In this document: piece after piece, positions 43,523 through 54,033 of the stretch | Layout: every line of letters starts with the position of its first letter | Position numbering within the stretch: the first letter of the stretch is position 1 | DNA from: Pelagibacteraceae bacterium | Lineage (GTDB): Bacteria; Pseudomonadota; Alphaproteobacteria; HIMB59 | Direction: 5' to 3' | Length of the DNA stretch: 64,000 nt | Assembly (NCBI GenBank): GCA_019651435.1 | Contig: BOYI01000004.1 | Coordinates: forward strand, 1-64,000 | Notes under the pieces: model-generated | What the model was told of the DNA's origin: nothing | Databases searched by the model: none | What the model saw: the letters and a program-made list of their open reading frames with translations, nothing else | Made by a program: the position numbers and the translations under genes

Positions 43523-44395
43523 ATGAAAAATGTATCTGTAATTGCGTTTTATAGCTTTTTTAGGATAGATAACCTTGAATTACTGGAAAATCAAATTCAG
43601 GATTTTTTACAACCCATTGATATTAAAGGAACTATTTTAATTGGACCTGAGGGTCTTAATGGAACAATCGCTATTCCCTTAAATGAAGAAAAAAAAACTA
43701 TTCAGTATTTAGAAAAACTTGGAGTGCAATCTCAAAATATTAAAGTATCTAAATTTGATGGAAAGAGAGTCTTCAATCGTTTCAAAACAAAAATTAAAAA
43801 AGAAATTGTTACTTCAGATTTTGATTTAAGTATTGAAGAAATTGAACAAGGTCAATTTATTGATCCTGATCAGTGGGATAATTTTATTAATCAAGATGAT
43901 GTTGAGATTATTGATACCCGAAATGATTATGAATTTAAAGTTGGACATTTTCAAAATGCTACTAACCCCGATATAAAAACTTTTCGAGAGTTTAAAAAAT
44001 ACATCGAAGGGCGAAAAGAGGAACTTCAAAATAAAAAAGTAGCAATTTATTGCACAGGAGGCATTCGTTGTGAGAAGGCAGGGCCTTTAATGCAAAAATA
44101 TGGAATCGATACCTATCAACTCAAAGGAGGGATCCTCAAATATTTTGAAGATACACCAGCATCTAAATGGAATGGAGAGTGTTTTGTGTTTGATTATCGA
44201 GTTTCTGTAGATAAACAACTTCAACCTGGCTCCAACGAGCTTTGTTTTGGATGTAATATGCCCCTTACACCAGAGGAGAAAAAATCACCTCATTATGAAG
44301 AGGGATTTACATGTCCTGACTGCTACGACCAATTGACGGAGAAGAAGCGACGCTCATTGACAGATAAAAGAGATCATTGGAAGCGAATTTTATGA
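43523..44395 (+). CDS. trhO: Rhodanese-type tRNA uridine(34) hydroxylase TrhO/YceA
   Basis: EIIDTRNDYEFKVGHFQNATNPDIKTFREF, IYCTGGIRCEKAG, LKGGILKYFED, GECFVFDYRVSV, C-terminal Cys motifs. Confidence 0.92.
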   Translation: MKNVSVIAFYSFFRIDNLELLENQIQDFLQPIDIKGTILIGPEGLNGTIAIPLNEEKKTIQYLEKLGVQSQNIKVSKFDGKRVFNRFKTKIKKEIVTSDFDLSIEEIEQGQFIDPDQWDNFINQDDVEIIDTRNDYEFKVGHFQNATNPDIKTFREFKKYIEGRKEELQNKKVAIYCTGGIRCEKAGPLMQKYGIDTYQLKGGILKYFEDTPASKWNGECFVFDYRVSVDKQLQPGSNELCFGCNMPLTPEEKKSPHYEEGFTCPDCYDQLTEKKRRSLTDKRDHWKRIL

Positions 44396-44448
44396 TTTTT
44401 TTTGACAATCAATCTTGACCAAATGATAAATTAGTTTATTTTACGCCA

Positions 44449-44643
44449 ATGGCAAAAAAGTCGACTTATCAATTAAAACAGCTTATTCCTGAAGAAAAAC
44501 CAGAAACAGGAACCAAGTATATTGTCCGTAAACCAACAAAAGGAATGAAAGTTTCTGATAAATTAAGACAAAGAAAGTACGATCCCGTCTTAAAACAACA
44601 TGTTTGGTTTGTTGAAAAGAAAATGCCTCCTCATAGCAAATAA
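44449..44643 (+). CDS. rpmG: Ribosomal protein L33-like protein
   Basis: C-terminal RKYDPVLKQHVWFVEKK matches L33; N-terminus divergent. Confidence 0.65.
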   Translation: MAKKSTYQLKQLIPEEKPETGTKYIVRKPTKGMKVSDKLRQRKYDPVLKQHVWFVEKKMPPHSK

Positions 44644-44670
44644 TTTTGCTAAAATCTTATCATCGAACAT

Positions 44671-46065
44671 AAATCATTATATTGGCTACGCCGAGACCTT
44701 CGTTTAGAAGATAATCCCGCTTTACTCTCTTTACAAAAAAGCCAAAACCCAGCTTTATTTGTTTATATCTACGACTCAGTGGAATGTCATGCGACAGGGG
44801 AGGCAGGGCATTGGTGGCTCAATGAGTCTTTAAAAAGACTGCAAGAATCTTATCGCTCTCGTTTTGGAGCATCACTGATCATCTTAGAGGGCGAGGCACT
44901 AGAGGTTTTACAAAAATTAGTCAAAAAATATAAAATCAATCAAGTCTTATGGAATCGTCTTTATTCACCTGAGACAATAAAAAGAGACACGATCATCAAG
45001 AAAACATTTCAAGACCAAGGAGTTGATGTTGAGACATTTAATGGACATCTATTAAATGAGCCTTGGGAGGTTCAAAATAATTCTGGACAATATTTTAAAG
45101 TATTTACTCCATACTGGAGAAAAGCTTTTGAAGTTTATCAATCAAAAAAAGAGAAATTAGAAAAACTCAAATCTATAAATGTAATAAGTCATCAAGAAAA
45201 TCTTACCTTTAATTTTTTACCAAAAAAAAATTGGTATCAAAAATTTTCAAAATATTGGACTCCAGGTGAAAAAGCTGCTCAAGATCAACTCTCGCAATAT
45301 TTAAAAACTAATATCGATATCTATAAAGAGGCGAGGGATCGACCTGACTTAGATCAGACCTCAAAACTCTCCCCCTATTTGCGGTTTGGAGAAATTTCTC
45401 CTCGAACGATTGTATTAAATATTTTAAAGTCCAAAAAATTATCAGCTTCTGTTTTAACCTATTTATCAGAAATTGGCTGGAGAGAATTTTCATACTCTTT
45501 GTTGTATTATTCTAAAAATTTAGCGTCTGTTCCTATCAACATGAAGTTTCAAAAGTTTCCATGGAGGAAAAGCAGTAAAGACTTAGATTTGTGGAAAAAG
45601 GGTAAAACCGGTATTCCCTTAGTAGATGCTGCTATGAAGCAAATTTATGAAAAAGGTTGGATGCATAATCGTCTTCGTATGGTGGTTGGAAGCTTTTTAG
45701 TTAAAAACTTATTATTGAACTGGACTTTAGGAGAGCGGTACTTTCAGGAAACCCTTCTAGATTACGACGAAGCTAGCAATGCTGCTGGTTGGCAATGGAT
45801 TGCAGGATGTGGAGCTGATGCATCTCCTTATTTTCGTGTGTTCAACCCGATCTTGCAGTCAGAGCGATTTGACCCTCAAGCAAAATTTATTTTGCAGTAT
45901 TTACCCCAATTACAAACTTTACAAAAACCCTCCTCAATTTTTCAACCACATTTACAAGAACAAGCATTCCAATCCTTGATCAATCAAAGCCTATATTATG
46001 AACCTCTTGTTGATTTAAAGGACTCCCGTAATCGAGCCTTAGAAGCCTATCAAAAGATAAAATAA
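44671..46065 (+). CDS. phrB: Deoxyribodipyrimidine photolyase
   Basis: KSLYWLRRDLRLEDNPALLSL precedes the ORF-track start in frame; GWREFSYSLLYYSKNL, GIPLVDAAMKQIYEKGWMHNRLRMVVGSFLVKNLLLNW, NAAGWQWIAGCGADASPYFRVFNP. Confidence 0.93.
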   Translation, partial: KSLYWLRRDLRLEDNPALLSLQKSQNPALFVYIYDSVECHATGEAGHWWLNESLKRLQESYRSRFGASLIILEGEALEVLQKLVKKYKINQVLWNRLYSPETIKRDTIIKKTFQDQGVDVETFNGHLLNEPWEVQNNSGQYFKVFTPYWRKAFEVYQSKKEKLEKLKSINVISHQENLTFNFLPKKNWYQKFSKYWTPGEKAAQDQLSQYLKTNIDIYKEARDRPDLDQTSKLSPYLRFGEISPRTIVLNILKSKKLSASVLTYLSEIGWREFSYSLLYYSKNLASVPINMKFQKFPWRKSSKDLDLWKKGKTGIPLVDAAMKQIYEKGWMHNRLRMVVGSFLVKNLLLNWTLGERYFQETLLDYDEASNAAGWQWIAGCGADASPYFRVFNPILQSERFDPQAKFILQYLPQLQTLQKPSSIFQPHLQEQAFQSLINQSLYYEPLVDLKDSRNRALEAYQKIK

Positions 46066-46069
46066 TAGC

Positions 46070-47335
46070 GTGAAAAAAAAATTAGCAATTATCGGTTCAG
46101 GAATTGCAGGACTATCGTCTGCTTATTTTCTCCAAAATGATTTTGATGTAACATTATTTGAAAAAAATGATTATCTCGGTGGTCATGCAAATACTCGCAA
46201 GGTCCAAGACTCTCAGGGAAATTCAATTCCAATAGATACGGGGTTTATTGTCTATAATGAATTAACATATCCAAATCTAACAAAGTTATTTCATCAATTG
46301 CAGGTCCCGATTGCTAATAGCGATATGTCTTTTAGTTTCTATAATCCTACTAACCAATTTGAATATGGGGGAGGAAGCTTAAGAGCTTTGTTTGCCGATC
46401 CTAGCAATCTAATTAATAAAAGATTTTATAGAATGGTAAAAGATATCGTTAAGTTTTATAAAACCTTTCAAACTGGTAAACCAGATCAAAAAATTTCTAT
46501 TCGAGAATATTTAAAAAGTCATCGTTATTCTAAGGAATTTATTGATTTTCATTTTATCCCTTTGATTTCCAGTATTTGGTCTACACCTGATCAAAATTCT
46601 CTTGATCAACCTTTAACCAGTATTGTGAGTTTTTTTCAAAATCATAAACTTTTTAATTTTTTCAACCGACCTCAATGGAAAACTGTTCGTGGTGGTTCCC
46701 GAAATTATATCGATTGTTTAATGAACACCTCTCATTTTCAGGTTCAACTATCATCTCAGATTACTTCCATTTATCGAAGTCCTCAAATTCAAATACAAAC
46801 TCGTAATGACAAACAATCTTTTGATTATTTAGTTTTTGCTTGTCCACCTAATATGTTTTTACCTATATTAATGGATAAGACCGCACAGGAAATTGAACTA
46901 TTTTCGTCTTTTCGATTTCAATCTAATCTTACACAGCTTCATCAAAATCAAGACCTCATGCCACCTCATCGTGCAGCTTGGTCGAGCTGGAATTTTCACA
47001 CCAATGAAGATCAGTTATGCACATTAAGTTATTGGATGAATAGATTGCAGCCTTTAAAAACAAACGATCAATTCTTTGTCTCTTTAAATCAAAATCAAAA
47101 AAACCCTTTATACCAAACAGTTTATGATCATCCCATTTTTTCTATGTCGACTTTGCAAGCCCAAAAAGATATTGGTCGTCTTCAGGGTAACCAACAAACT
47201 TTTTATGCAGGGAGTTATTTGGGTTATGGTTTCCATGAAGATGGTATTCAGTCTGCTTTAAAAATATGTCAACAATTACAAATTCAACCCAAAGGCTTTG
47301 TTAACCCGGATACCTCACGAATATTATGGAATTAA
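46070..47335 (+). CDS. FAD-dependent amine oxidase-like oxidoreductase (GTG start)
   Basis: LAIIGSGIAGLSSAYFL, DVTLFEKNDYLGGHANT; linked to DUF1365 and cfa. Confidence 0.9.
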   Translation: MKKKLAIIGSGIAGLSSAYFLQNDFDVTLFEKNDYLGGHANTRKVQDSQGNSIPIDTGFIVYNELTYPNLTKLFHQLQVPIANSDMSFSFYNPTNQFEYGGGSLRALFADPSNLINKRFYRMVKDIVKFYKTFQTGKPDQKISIREYLKSHRYSKEFIDFHFIPLISSIWSTPDQNSLDQPLTSIVSFFQNHKLFNFFNRPQWKTVRGGSRNYIDCLMNTSHFQVQLSSQITSIYRSPQIQIQTRNDKQSFDYLVFACPPNMFLPILMDKTAQEIELFSSFRFQSNLTQLHQNQDLMPPHRAAWSSWNFHTNEDQLCTLSYWMNRLQPLKTNDQFFVSLNQNQKNPLYQTVYDHPIFSMSTLQAQKDIGRLQGNQQTFYAGSYLGYGFHEDGIQSALKICQQLQIQPKGFVNPDTSRILWN

Positions 47336-48078
47336 TTCCTCATCATAGTTTTGGCCAAGGATATATAATCCACAAAAGAACTTGGGATACTGAAAACTTT
47401 TTTCAATACAATGCACCTTACCTCAGCCTCAATCTAAATGACTCACGCTCATTACCTTGGTTTATTTCTTTTAATAAATTTAATTGTTTATCAATTTTTT
47501 ATCGACAACATGGCTATCGCCAAAAACAAAATTCTCTTTTGCAGTTTGCAACCGATCTAGCAAAAAAATATCAAATTGATTTTCACCAGGTGAATTTGAT
47601 TACAATCCCATCTTTTTTTGGATATTCATTTAACCCGATTAGTTTTTACTTATTTCTAGATCATAACAACCAATTAGTATCTATTTTATATGAAGTAAAA
47701 AATACATTTGGCGATCAGGTTCATTACCTCTCTTTAAAAGATTTCAATCAAAAAAAATTTAAAAAAAATATGTACGTCTCACCTTTTATCCAAATGGACT
47801 GCACTTATAAGATAACAGTCAAAATTCCAGACCCCCATCGGTTTCAATGTTTTATCAATCAATTTGATGAGAATGAGAATCAGATCTTTTATGCCTCTAT
47901 TGATTTACCTTTAACTGAATTAACGGCTTATAAGGGTTTTTTATTTTTTTTTAGTAATATTTTTGGAAGTTTGAAGGCTATTATCCTAATTCATTTTCAA
48001 GCGATGAAACTATATATGAAAAAAAGTCATTTCTTTAAATATTCCAAACGCATCAAAGATAAACTATACTTAGATTAA
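47326..48078 (+). CDS. DUF1365 family protein
   Basis: SFFGYSFNPISFYLFLDHNNQLVSILYEVKNTFGDQVHYL, KNMYVSPFIQMDCTYKI. Confidence 0.9.
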   Translation: MELIPHHSFGQGYIIHKRTWDTENFFQYNAPYLSLNLNDSRSLPWFISFNKFNCLSIFYRQHGYRQKQNSLLQFATDLAKKYQIDFHQVNLITIPSFFGYSFNPISFYLFLDHNNQLVSILYEVKNTFGDQVHYLSLKDFNQKKFKKNMYVSPFIQMDCTYKITVKIPDPHRFQCFINQFDENENQIFYASIDLPLTELTAYKGFLFFFSNIFGSLKAIILIHFQAMKLYMKKSHFFKYSKRIKDKLYLD

Positions 48079-48098
48079 TCTGTTGGAGGATTAAGGTA

Positions 48099-49261
48099 TT
48101 GATTTTTGACCGCTATATAAGACGGGTGTGTTCGAATATAGTTTTTGGAGAGCTATATCTGAATGTCAAAGGCACCCATTATCATTTTCAAGGGTCTAAA
48201 CCAGGACCCACTGTTTCCCTGACTGTTAATAAGCTCAGTATGCTATGGGATTTGTATTTTCGAGGTTCTGTTGGATTGGGAGAGGCTTACATCAAACAGA
48301 AGTTTGAAGCAGATGATTTAAGTAAATTCTTAGAATTTGGCGCCCTCAATGAACAAGCTTTTGGTGGAGAGATGAGCGGATCATGGGCTTACCGACTTTT
48401 ATCTAAGCCTTATATGAGCCAAACTGAAAATTCTGTAAAACAAAGTAAAAAAAATATTCACGCACATTATGATTTGGGAAATAAATTTTATGAGGAGTGG
48501 CTTGATGATACCCTAACTTATTCTTCTGGTTATTACAAAACAGGAGAGGAAACTCTAACTCAAGCACAAGAAAATAAATTTGAGAGTTTAATCAAAGGTA
48601 ACGAACCCCAACCAGGAGACCATATTTTAGAAATCGGTTCAGGATGGGGTAGTTTTGCTTTTTATCTTTTATCTCGTTTTCCAGATATAAAAATTGACAC
48701 CTTGACTATCTCTCGTGAGCAACATGATTTTGTTCAAAACAAAATTCATCAATTAGGACTAGAGGATCGTATGCAAGTTATTTATCGAGACTATCGAGAT
48801 CATATTGGACAATACTCACGTATCTACTCTATTGAAATGTTTGAAGCAGTTGGCATGCAATATTGGCAGACATATTTTGATAAGGTTAAAGATCTATTAA
48901 AGCCCTCTGGTGTTTTCTCAATGCAAACAATTGTTATTTTTGATGGACTATTTGACCGATATGCAAAAAAAATTGATTTTCATTCAAAAATACATTTTCC
49001 TGGAGGATGTTGCCTAGCCCATCCACTTTGGAGAAAATAGCTGAAAAAATAAATTTAATTTCTCGATAAAAATCAAATGGCCGACAGTTACCATCAAACT
49101 TTGGAAGCATGGAGAGAAAATTTTAATAAAAATGGTTCAGATAAAAATTAGGCTATTCTGATGAATTTAAAAGAATGTGGAATTTTTATTTATCTTATTG
49201 TTCCGGTGGTTTTAAAGCCAAAACGATCGATGTATATCAAATAGACTTTAGTAAAAAATAA
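48099..49261 (+). CDS. cfa: Cyclopropane-fatty-acyl-phospholipid synthase (frameshift ~49,000-49,080)
   Basis: NIHAHYDLGNKFYEEWLDDTLTYSSGYY, HILEIGSGWGSFAFYL, YSIEMFEAVG, then HQTLEAWRENFNKN...TIDVYQIDFSKK*. Confidence 0.93.
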
Positions 49262-49333
49262 ATAAGTATTTTCTAGCAATTGCTTAATACAAAGAGATCT
49301 AGTTTAAAAGGTCTTCGTAGTTAGTCATAGTGC

Positions 49334-49861
49334 ATGTTCAAAAAAGGCTTAATACTGGGGTTTTTGGTTCTAATCGTAACAGGATGTTCAAATATGAAAC
49401 TTGAAGATTTCGCAGACAAAAAACCTGAATTTAAATTAGAAGAATATTTTTTAGGAAAAACAACAGCCTCTGGCTTATTCATTGACCTCTTTGGTAAGGT
49501 CAAACGTCAATTCACAGTTGAAATGGAAGGTATTCAACAAGGAGATGTCTTTATACTCAATGAGACATTCCTTTACGACAATGGGGAAGAAGAATTTCGC
49601 CGTTGGGAGATTACTAAAACTGGAGAGAAAACCTATGAGGGTAATTCTTCAGATATCATTGGCGTAGCGAAAGGTGAAAGATCAGGCAATGCTGTTAATT
49701 GGCATTATACCCTTAAACTTAAATACGGCGATGGCATCTTGAATGTCAAATTTGACGACTGGCTGATCATGCAGGATGAAAAAAATGTCTTCAATAAGGC
49801 TACTATGAAAAAGTTTGGCTTACGTTTAGGAGATGTTTATTTATTCTTTAGGAAACCGTAG
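49334..49861 (+). CDS. DUF3833 lipoprotein
   Basis: Lipobox LIVTGCSN; ASGLFIDLFGKVKRQFTV, LNETFLYDNGEEEFRRW. Confidence 0.85.
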   Translation: MFKKGLILGFLVLIVTGCSNMKLEDFADKKPEFKLEEYFLGKTTASGLFIDLFGKVKRQFTVEMEGIQQGDVFILNETFLYDNGEEEFRRWEITKTGEKTYEGNSSDIIGVAKGERSGNAVNWHYTLKLKYGDGILNVKFDDWLIMQDEKNVFNKATMKKFGLRLGDVYLFFRKP

Positions 49862-50435
49862 TTGAAGAAAGCTGAGCAGCTTTTTCTTTAGCTTTTTTTT
49901 CTTTTTCCGCTTTGCGCTGTCCTTTTTCAACTAACAATTCAAGATCTTCATAGGAACATAGACCTAAATCCATAGGATTGCGAAATTCGGTAATTGGTTG
50001 AGATTGGTTACCCGCACGAATATTAGCAACGGTCGGCTTAGTTGAACTAGTTAGTTTTGCAATTTGAGTATCTGTTAAAACCTTGCCGTACTCGCGGATT
50101 AACCAAGCAATGGCCTTAGGCCTTTCTTGTCTAACAGATAAAGGTAAGTATTTTTTAGCTTTAATATTAGTTTGAATAGACTCTGATTTTTTATTTTGCA
50201 ATTGGAGAGCAGCAGTTGGATCTTGTTCACAGCGCTTAATTTCATCCATAGTGAGCTGACCACTTGCTATAGGATTAAGACCCTGCATTTTGTAAGCATC
50301 TTCACCATCCGCAATACTTTGAACCTCTAATTCATGTAACTGACAAAACTGAGAAATTTGTGAAAAACTTAAGGCAGTATTATCAACTAACCATACGGCA
50401 GTTGCTAAAGGCATTAAAGGTTTGTTATCAGACAT
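49848..50435 (-). CDS. trcR: DUF1013 / TrcR-type cell-cycle regulator
   Basis: MPLATAVWLVDNTALSFSQISQFCQLHELEVQSIADGE. Confidence 0.85.
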   Translation of the reverse strand: MSDNKPLMPLATAVWLVDNTALSFSQISQFCQLHELEVQSIADGEDAYKMQGLNPIASGQLTMDEIKRCEQDPTAALQLQNKKSESIQTNIKAKKYLPLSVRQERPKAIAWLIREYGKVLTDTQIAKLTSSTKPTVANIRAGNQSQPITEFRNPMDLGLCSYEDLELLVEKGQRKAEKEKKAKEKAAQLSSTTVS

Positions 50436-50450
50436 TTTTAAAAGCAGATA

Positions 50451-50672
50451 TTATATCTTAAAAGATTTGTACTTATTTTTAAATCTTGCTACACGACCGC
50501 CGGAGTCTACCATTTTGCCAGAACCTTGGCTCCAAGCTGGGTGTGATAGGGGGTCAATTTCTAATTTCATTGTATCGCCGGCTTTTCCCCAAGTTGAGCG
50601 TGTTTTATAAGTAGAACCATCAGTACGTTCTACGGTAATTTCGTGATAATCAGGGTGTATCTTTTCTTTCAT
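50451..50672 (-). CDS. rpmE: 50S ribosomal protein L31
   Basis: [71 protein letters not shown]. Confidence 0.93.
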   Translation of the reverse strand: MKEKIHPDYHEITVERTDGSTYKTRSTWGKAGDTMKLEIDPLSHPAWSQGSGKMVDSGGRVARFKNKYKSFKI

Positions 50673-50718
50673 GGTGTAGAGAAAATAGTGATCAAAGATA
50701 TAAAAATCAAGTAAATAT

Positions 50719-51513
50719 TTACAGATTTTTAAGCAATTCACTACTAATAGCTGCACTGGATGCTATAAGACAGTCATCTTCAATAGCATCAAAATCATTT
50801 CCTTTATCGTTTAAACAAATTCCTCCAGCTTCTCTAACTAGAATTAGTCCCGCGGCAATATCCCATAAATTTAGTCTTTTACACCAAAAACCATCAAATT
50901 TACCAGCAGCAACATTGGCTAGGTCAAGAGCAGAGGATCCTAAAATTCTAACGCTAGTTTTTCTTTGTAAGTTTCCAATTTGAGATATTCCTTCATCAAG
51001 GACATCTTGATGCTTAATTTGAACCCCAGAGGTAAACATACAGCCATCTAGTTTATCTCTTTGAGAAACTCTTAAACGTTGATTATTTATCCAAGATCCT
51101 GACCCTTTGTGTGCCCAAAATAATTCATTCAATATTGGGTTATATGTAACTCCAGCTATTACTTCTTTCTTATGAACCAATCCAATAGTTACTGCAAAGT
51201 AACCATTACCATGTATAAAGTTTTTGGTACCATCCAGTGGATCTGAGATGAAAACAGGAGTGTCGCCTTTCAATTTTTCTGAGTCTTCTTTTTTAAAAGT
51301 TTCTTCATCTATTTGTAAAAAATCAGGCCTATCTTTATTTAAATGATAACTAATACTCTCTGATGCACGTAAGTCAGCTGAAGAGACAAAGTCATTTTTA
51401 TCTTTCTTAGAAATTTGTAACTTTTCTAGCTCACCAAAATCTCGCACCAATCCCTTTGCAGCACTTCGACATGCTTTTTCCATAACAAAAATAATTGGAG
51501 GGATGATAGCCAT
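50719..51513 (-). CDS. suhB: Inositol monophosphatase family protein (SuhB)
   Basis: [57 protein letters not shown]. Confidence 0.9.
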   Translation of the reverse strand: MAIIPPIIFVMEKACRSAAKGLVRDFGELEKLQISKKDKNDFVSSADLRASESISYHLNKDRPDFLQIDEETFKKEDSEKLKGDTPVFISDPLDGTKNFIHGNGYFAVTIGLVHKKEVIAGVTYNPILNELFWAHKGSGSWINNQRLRVSQRDKLDGCMFTSGVQIKHQDVLDEGISQIGNLQRKTSVRILGSSALDLANVAAGKFDGFWCKRLNLWDIAAGLILVREAGGICLNDKGNDFDAIEDDCLIASSAAISSELLKNL

Positions 51514-51520
51514 GAGAAAC

Positions 51521-52087
51521 TTACTTAGATTTTTCTATGTAAGTTAATTCTTTCGTATTAATTTTTATTTTATCTCCTGTCTCAATGTGAGGAGGAACTG
51601 TAACTCGAACTCCATTTGTTAAAACAGCAGGTTTGTATGATGAGGATGCAGTTTGGCCTTTAACAACAGCTTCTGTTTCAGCAATTTCTACAACTAAATT
51701 TTCTGGAGGGTTAACGGTCATTGGTTTTTCATCATAAAACTCAATAGATACCTCCATGCCATCTTGCAAAAACTTAGCAGTTTCTTCATTGACCTGATTT
51801 GTATTTAAAACAATTTGCTCATAGGTTTGATTGTTCATAAACGTGAAATCATCTCCACTTCGAAAAAGAAATTGATGATCAATTTCCTCAGCTCTGATCT
51901 TTTCAATAGACTCTGCGCTTCGAAACCGTTCGTTTAACTTTGACTGGTTTGTAATATTTTTCATTTCTGCTTGAATATAAGCGCCACCTTTACCAGGCTG
52001 TGTATGAGAGAGCTTAGTTACTTTCCATAAAGCATTATTATGTTGGATGATATTGCCTATTTTTAAATCAATAGCGTTTATTTTCAT
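51521..52087 (-). CDS. efp: Elongation factor P
   Basis: KINAIDLKIGNIIQHNNALWKVTKLSHTQPGKGGAYIQAEMKNI. Confidence 0.95.
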   Translation of the reverse strand: MKINAIDLKIGNIIQHNNALWKVTKLSHTQPGKGGAYIQAEMKNITNQSKLNERFRSAESIEKIRAEEIDHQFLFRSGDDFTFMNNQTYEQIVLNTNQVNEETAKFLQDGMEVSIEFYDEKPMTVNPPENLVVEIAETEAVVKGQTASSSYKPAVLTNGVRVTVPPHIETGDKIKINTKELTYIEKSK

Positions 52088-53001
52088 TTAGATTTATAAA
52101 TTTGAATCATTTGATCAAGAAGAGCTAAAGAGTCTTCTCTGGTTCGTTGAAAACAATTACGTCCGATAATTGAACCATTACCACCACCGAAGTGAATAGC
52201 TTTAATCTCTTCCATGAGGGCTTTATCATCTTTTGCATCACCTCCAGAGAATACAACTAGGCGCTTTCCTTCGAAAGCAACTTTTTTGATATGAGCCACT
52301 CTCTCTTGAAGAGTGCCTATAGCAATATTATTATTTTCAAAAGCAGCTTTAGTTGGATCTTCTTCCAGAAAATCACTTGGTAATTTCACTTTAATAATAT
52401 TTGCTCCTAACAAAGCAGACATATGTGCAGCATAAGAAATTATATTCATTGCTGTCTCACCTTTTTTGCTAATATTTGATCCACGCGCATATGCCCAAAG
52501 AACAACCGCTAGACCCTTTGCTTTTGCCTCAAGGCTTAGTTCCCTATATTCTTCCATTAAGGAGAAATTATGATCTGAACCAGGGTAGATGGTAAATCCT
52601 ATCGCAGCACAACCTAATTTGAGTGCATCATCAATACTACCTGTAACTGCTTGATCGAGAGAGGTAGCGAGAGTATTAGAGCTATTAATTTTTAAAATTG
52701 TTGGTATCTGTCCATGAAAGCTATCTGAACTGGTTTGTAATAAACCCAAAGGAGCTGCATAAGCTGAGAGACCTGCATCAATAGCTAATTGATGATGATA
52801 ATTAGGATCATAGGCTGGAGGGTTAATTGCAAAGCTTCGATCTGGACCATGCTCGAACCCTTGATCAACTGGAAGAATGATCATTCGACCAGTGCCACCT
52901 AATTTTCCTTGACCTAACATGCGCATTAAATTGGAACGCACGCCTACATTCTCATGTGTGTAGTGAGAAATAATTTTTTTTGTAGTTGATGTTACTTTCA
53001 T
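52084..53001 (-). CDS. Class I (DhnA-type) fructose-bisphosphate aldolase
   Basis: GRMIILPVDQGFEHGPDRSF, WAYARGSNISKKGETA, IIKVKLPSDFL. Confidence 0.93.
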   Translation of the reverse strand: MKVTSTTKKIISHYTHENVGVRSNLMRMLGQGKLGGTGRMIILPVDQGFEHGPDRSFAINPPAYDPNYHHQLAIDAGLSAYAAPLGLLQTSSDSFHGQIPTILKINSSNTLATSLDQAVTGSIDDALKLGCAAIGFTIYPGSDHNFSLMEEYRELSLEAKAKGLAVVLWAYARGSNISKKGETAMNIISYAAHMSALLGANIIKVKLPSDFLEEDPTKAAFENNNIAIGTLQERVAHIKKVAFEGKRLVVFSGGDAKDDKALMEEIKAIHFGGGNGSIIGRNCFQRTREDSLALLDQMIQIYKSK

Positions 53002-53009
53002 ATCTTCTC

Positions 53010-54029
53010 CTATAATTTACAAACCTGTTGCGAAGTCTCAAGCATTCTATTGGAAAATCCCCACTCATTATCATACCAAGTAAGAATTCTTCCAAAAGTA
53101 TCGGAAACTGTGGTTGTTTCGGTCAAATCTAAAATAGAACTACGAGAATCATGGTTATAATCGCTAGAAACCTTTGGATCTGTATCTACGCCTAATATTC
53201 CTATTAAGGGACCATTAGCATATTCTTTAAATTTAGCATTCAAAGTATCAACGGATATAGGTTTTTTAGTGTTAAATTTAAAATCCACCAAAGAGACGTT
53301 TGGAGTAGGAACACGAATTGCGGTGCCATCTAGTTTTCCTTTAAGATGAGGTAAAACTAAACCCACTGCTTTTGCAGCACCTGTGCTTGTGGGAATAATG
53401 TTACTAGCGGCTGCTCGCGCTCTTCTCAAATCTTTATGAAATGTATCGACTGTGCTTTGATCACCTGTATAAGAATGAATAGTAGTCATATAACCATTTT
53501 CAATACCAAATTCTTTATCAACTACATAAGCTACAGGAGAAAGACAATTTGTAGTACAGGATGCATTTGAAATTACTACATGGTCATTATTTAAATCTTG
53601 ATGATTGACACCCTGCACAACAGTAAAGTCAGCATTTGTACAAGGGGCAGAAACGATTACTTTGTTCGCACCACTCTCAATTTGACTCATTGCTTTTTCT
53701 TTTGATGCAAATACACCCGTACACTCTAGAATAATATCAACTCCTTTATCGCCCCATTTGAGATCAACGGGATTGCGCTCTGAGGTAACAATGATCTCAT
53801 TATCACCAATTGAAAATTTATTTTCAGCTGTTTTGTTGATTTCTTGGTTTAATGCACCATGGACACTGTCATATTTTAACAAGTGAATGTTTGAGTCAAT
53901 ATCAGCTAAATCATTGATATAAGCAATTTCAAATGTTTCGTTAAATTCTTTTACTCTCTCTATGTAAGCACGAAAAACTAATCTACCTATACGACCAAAA
54001 CCATTAATCGCAATTTTCTTTTTTGACAT
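53010..54029 (-). CDS. gap: Type I glyceraldehyde-3-phosphate dehydrogenase
   Basis: INGFGRIGRLVFRA, SNASCTTNCLSPVA, WYDNEWGFSNRM. Confidence 0.97.
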   Translation of the reverse strand: MSKKKIAINGFGRIGRLVFRAYIERVKEFNETFEIAYINDLADIDSNIHLLKYDSVHGALNQEINKTAENKFSIGDNEIIVTSERNPVDLKWGDKGVDIILECTGVFASKEKAMSQIESGANKVIVSAPCTNADFTVVQGVNHQDLNNDHVVISNASCTTNCLSPVAYVVDKEFGIENGYMTTIHSYTGDQSTVDTFHKDLRRARAAASNIIPTSTGAAKAVGLVLPHLKGKLDGTAIRVPTPNVSLVDFKFNTKKPISVDTLNAKFKEYANGPLIGILGVDTDPKVSSDYNHDSRSSILDLTETTTVSDTFGRILTWYDNEWGFSNRMLETSQQVCKL

Positions 54030-54033
54030 ATTT

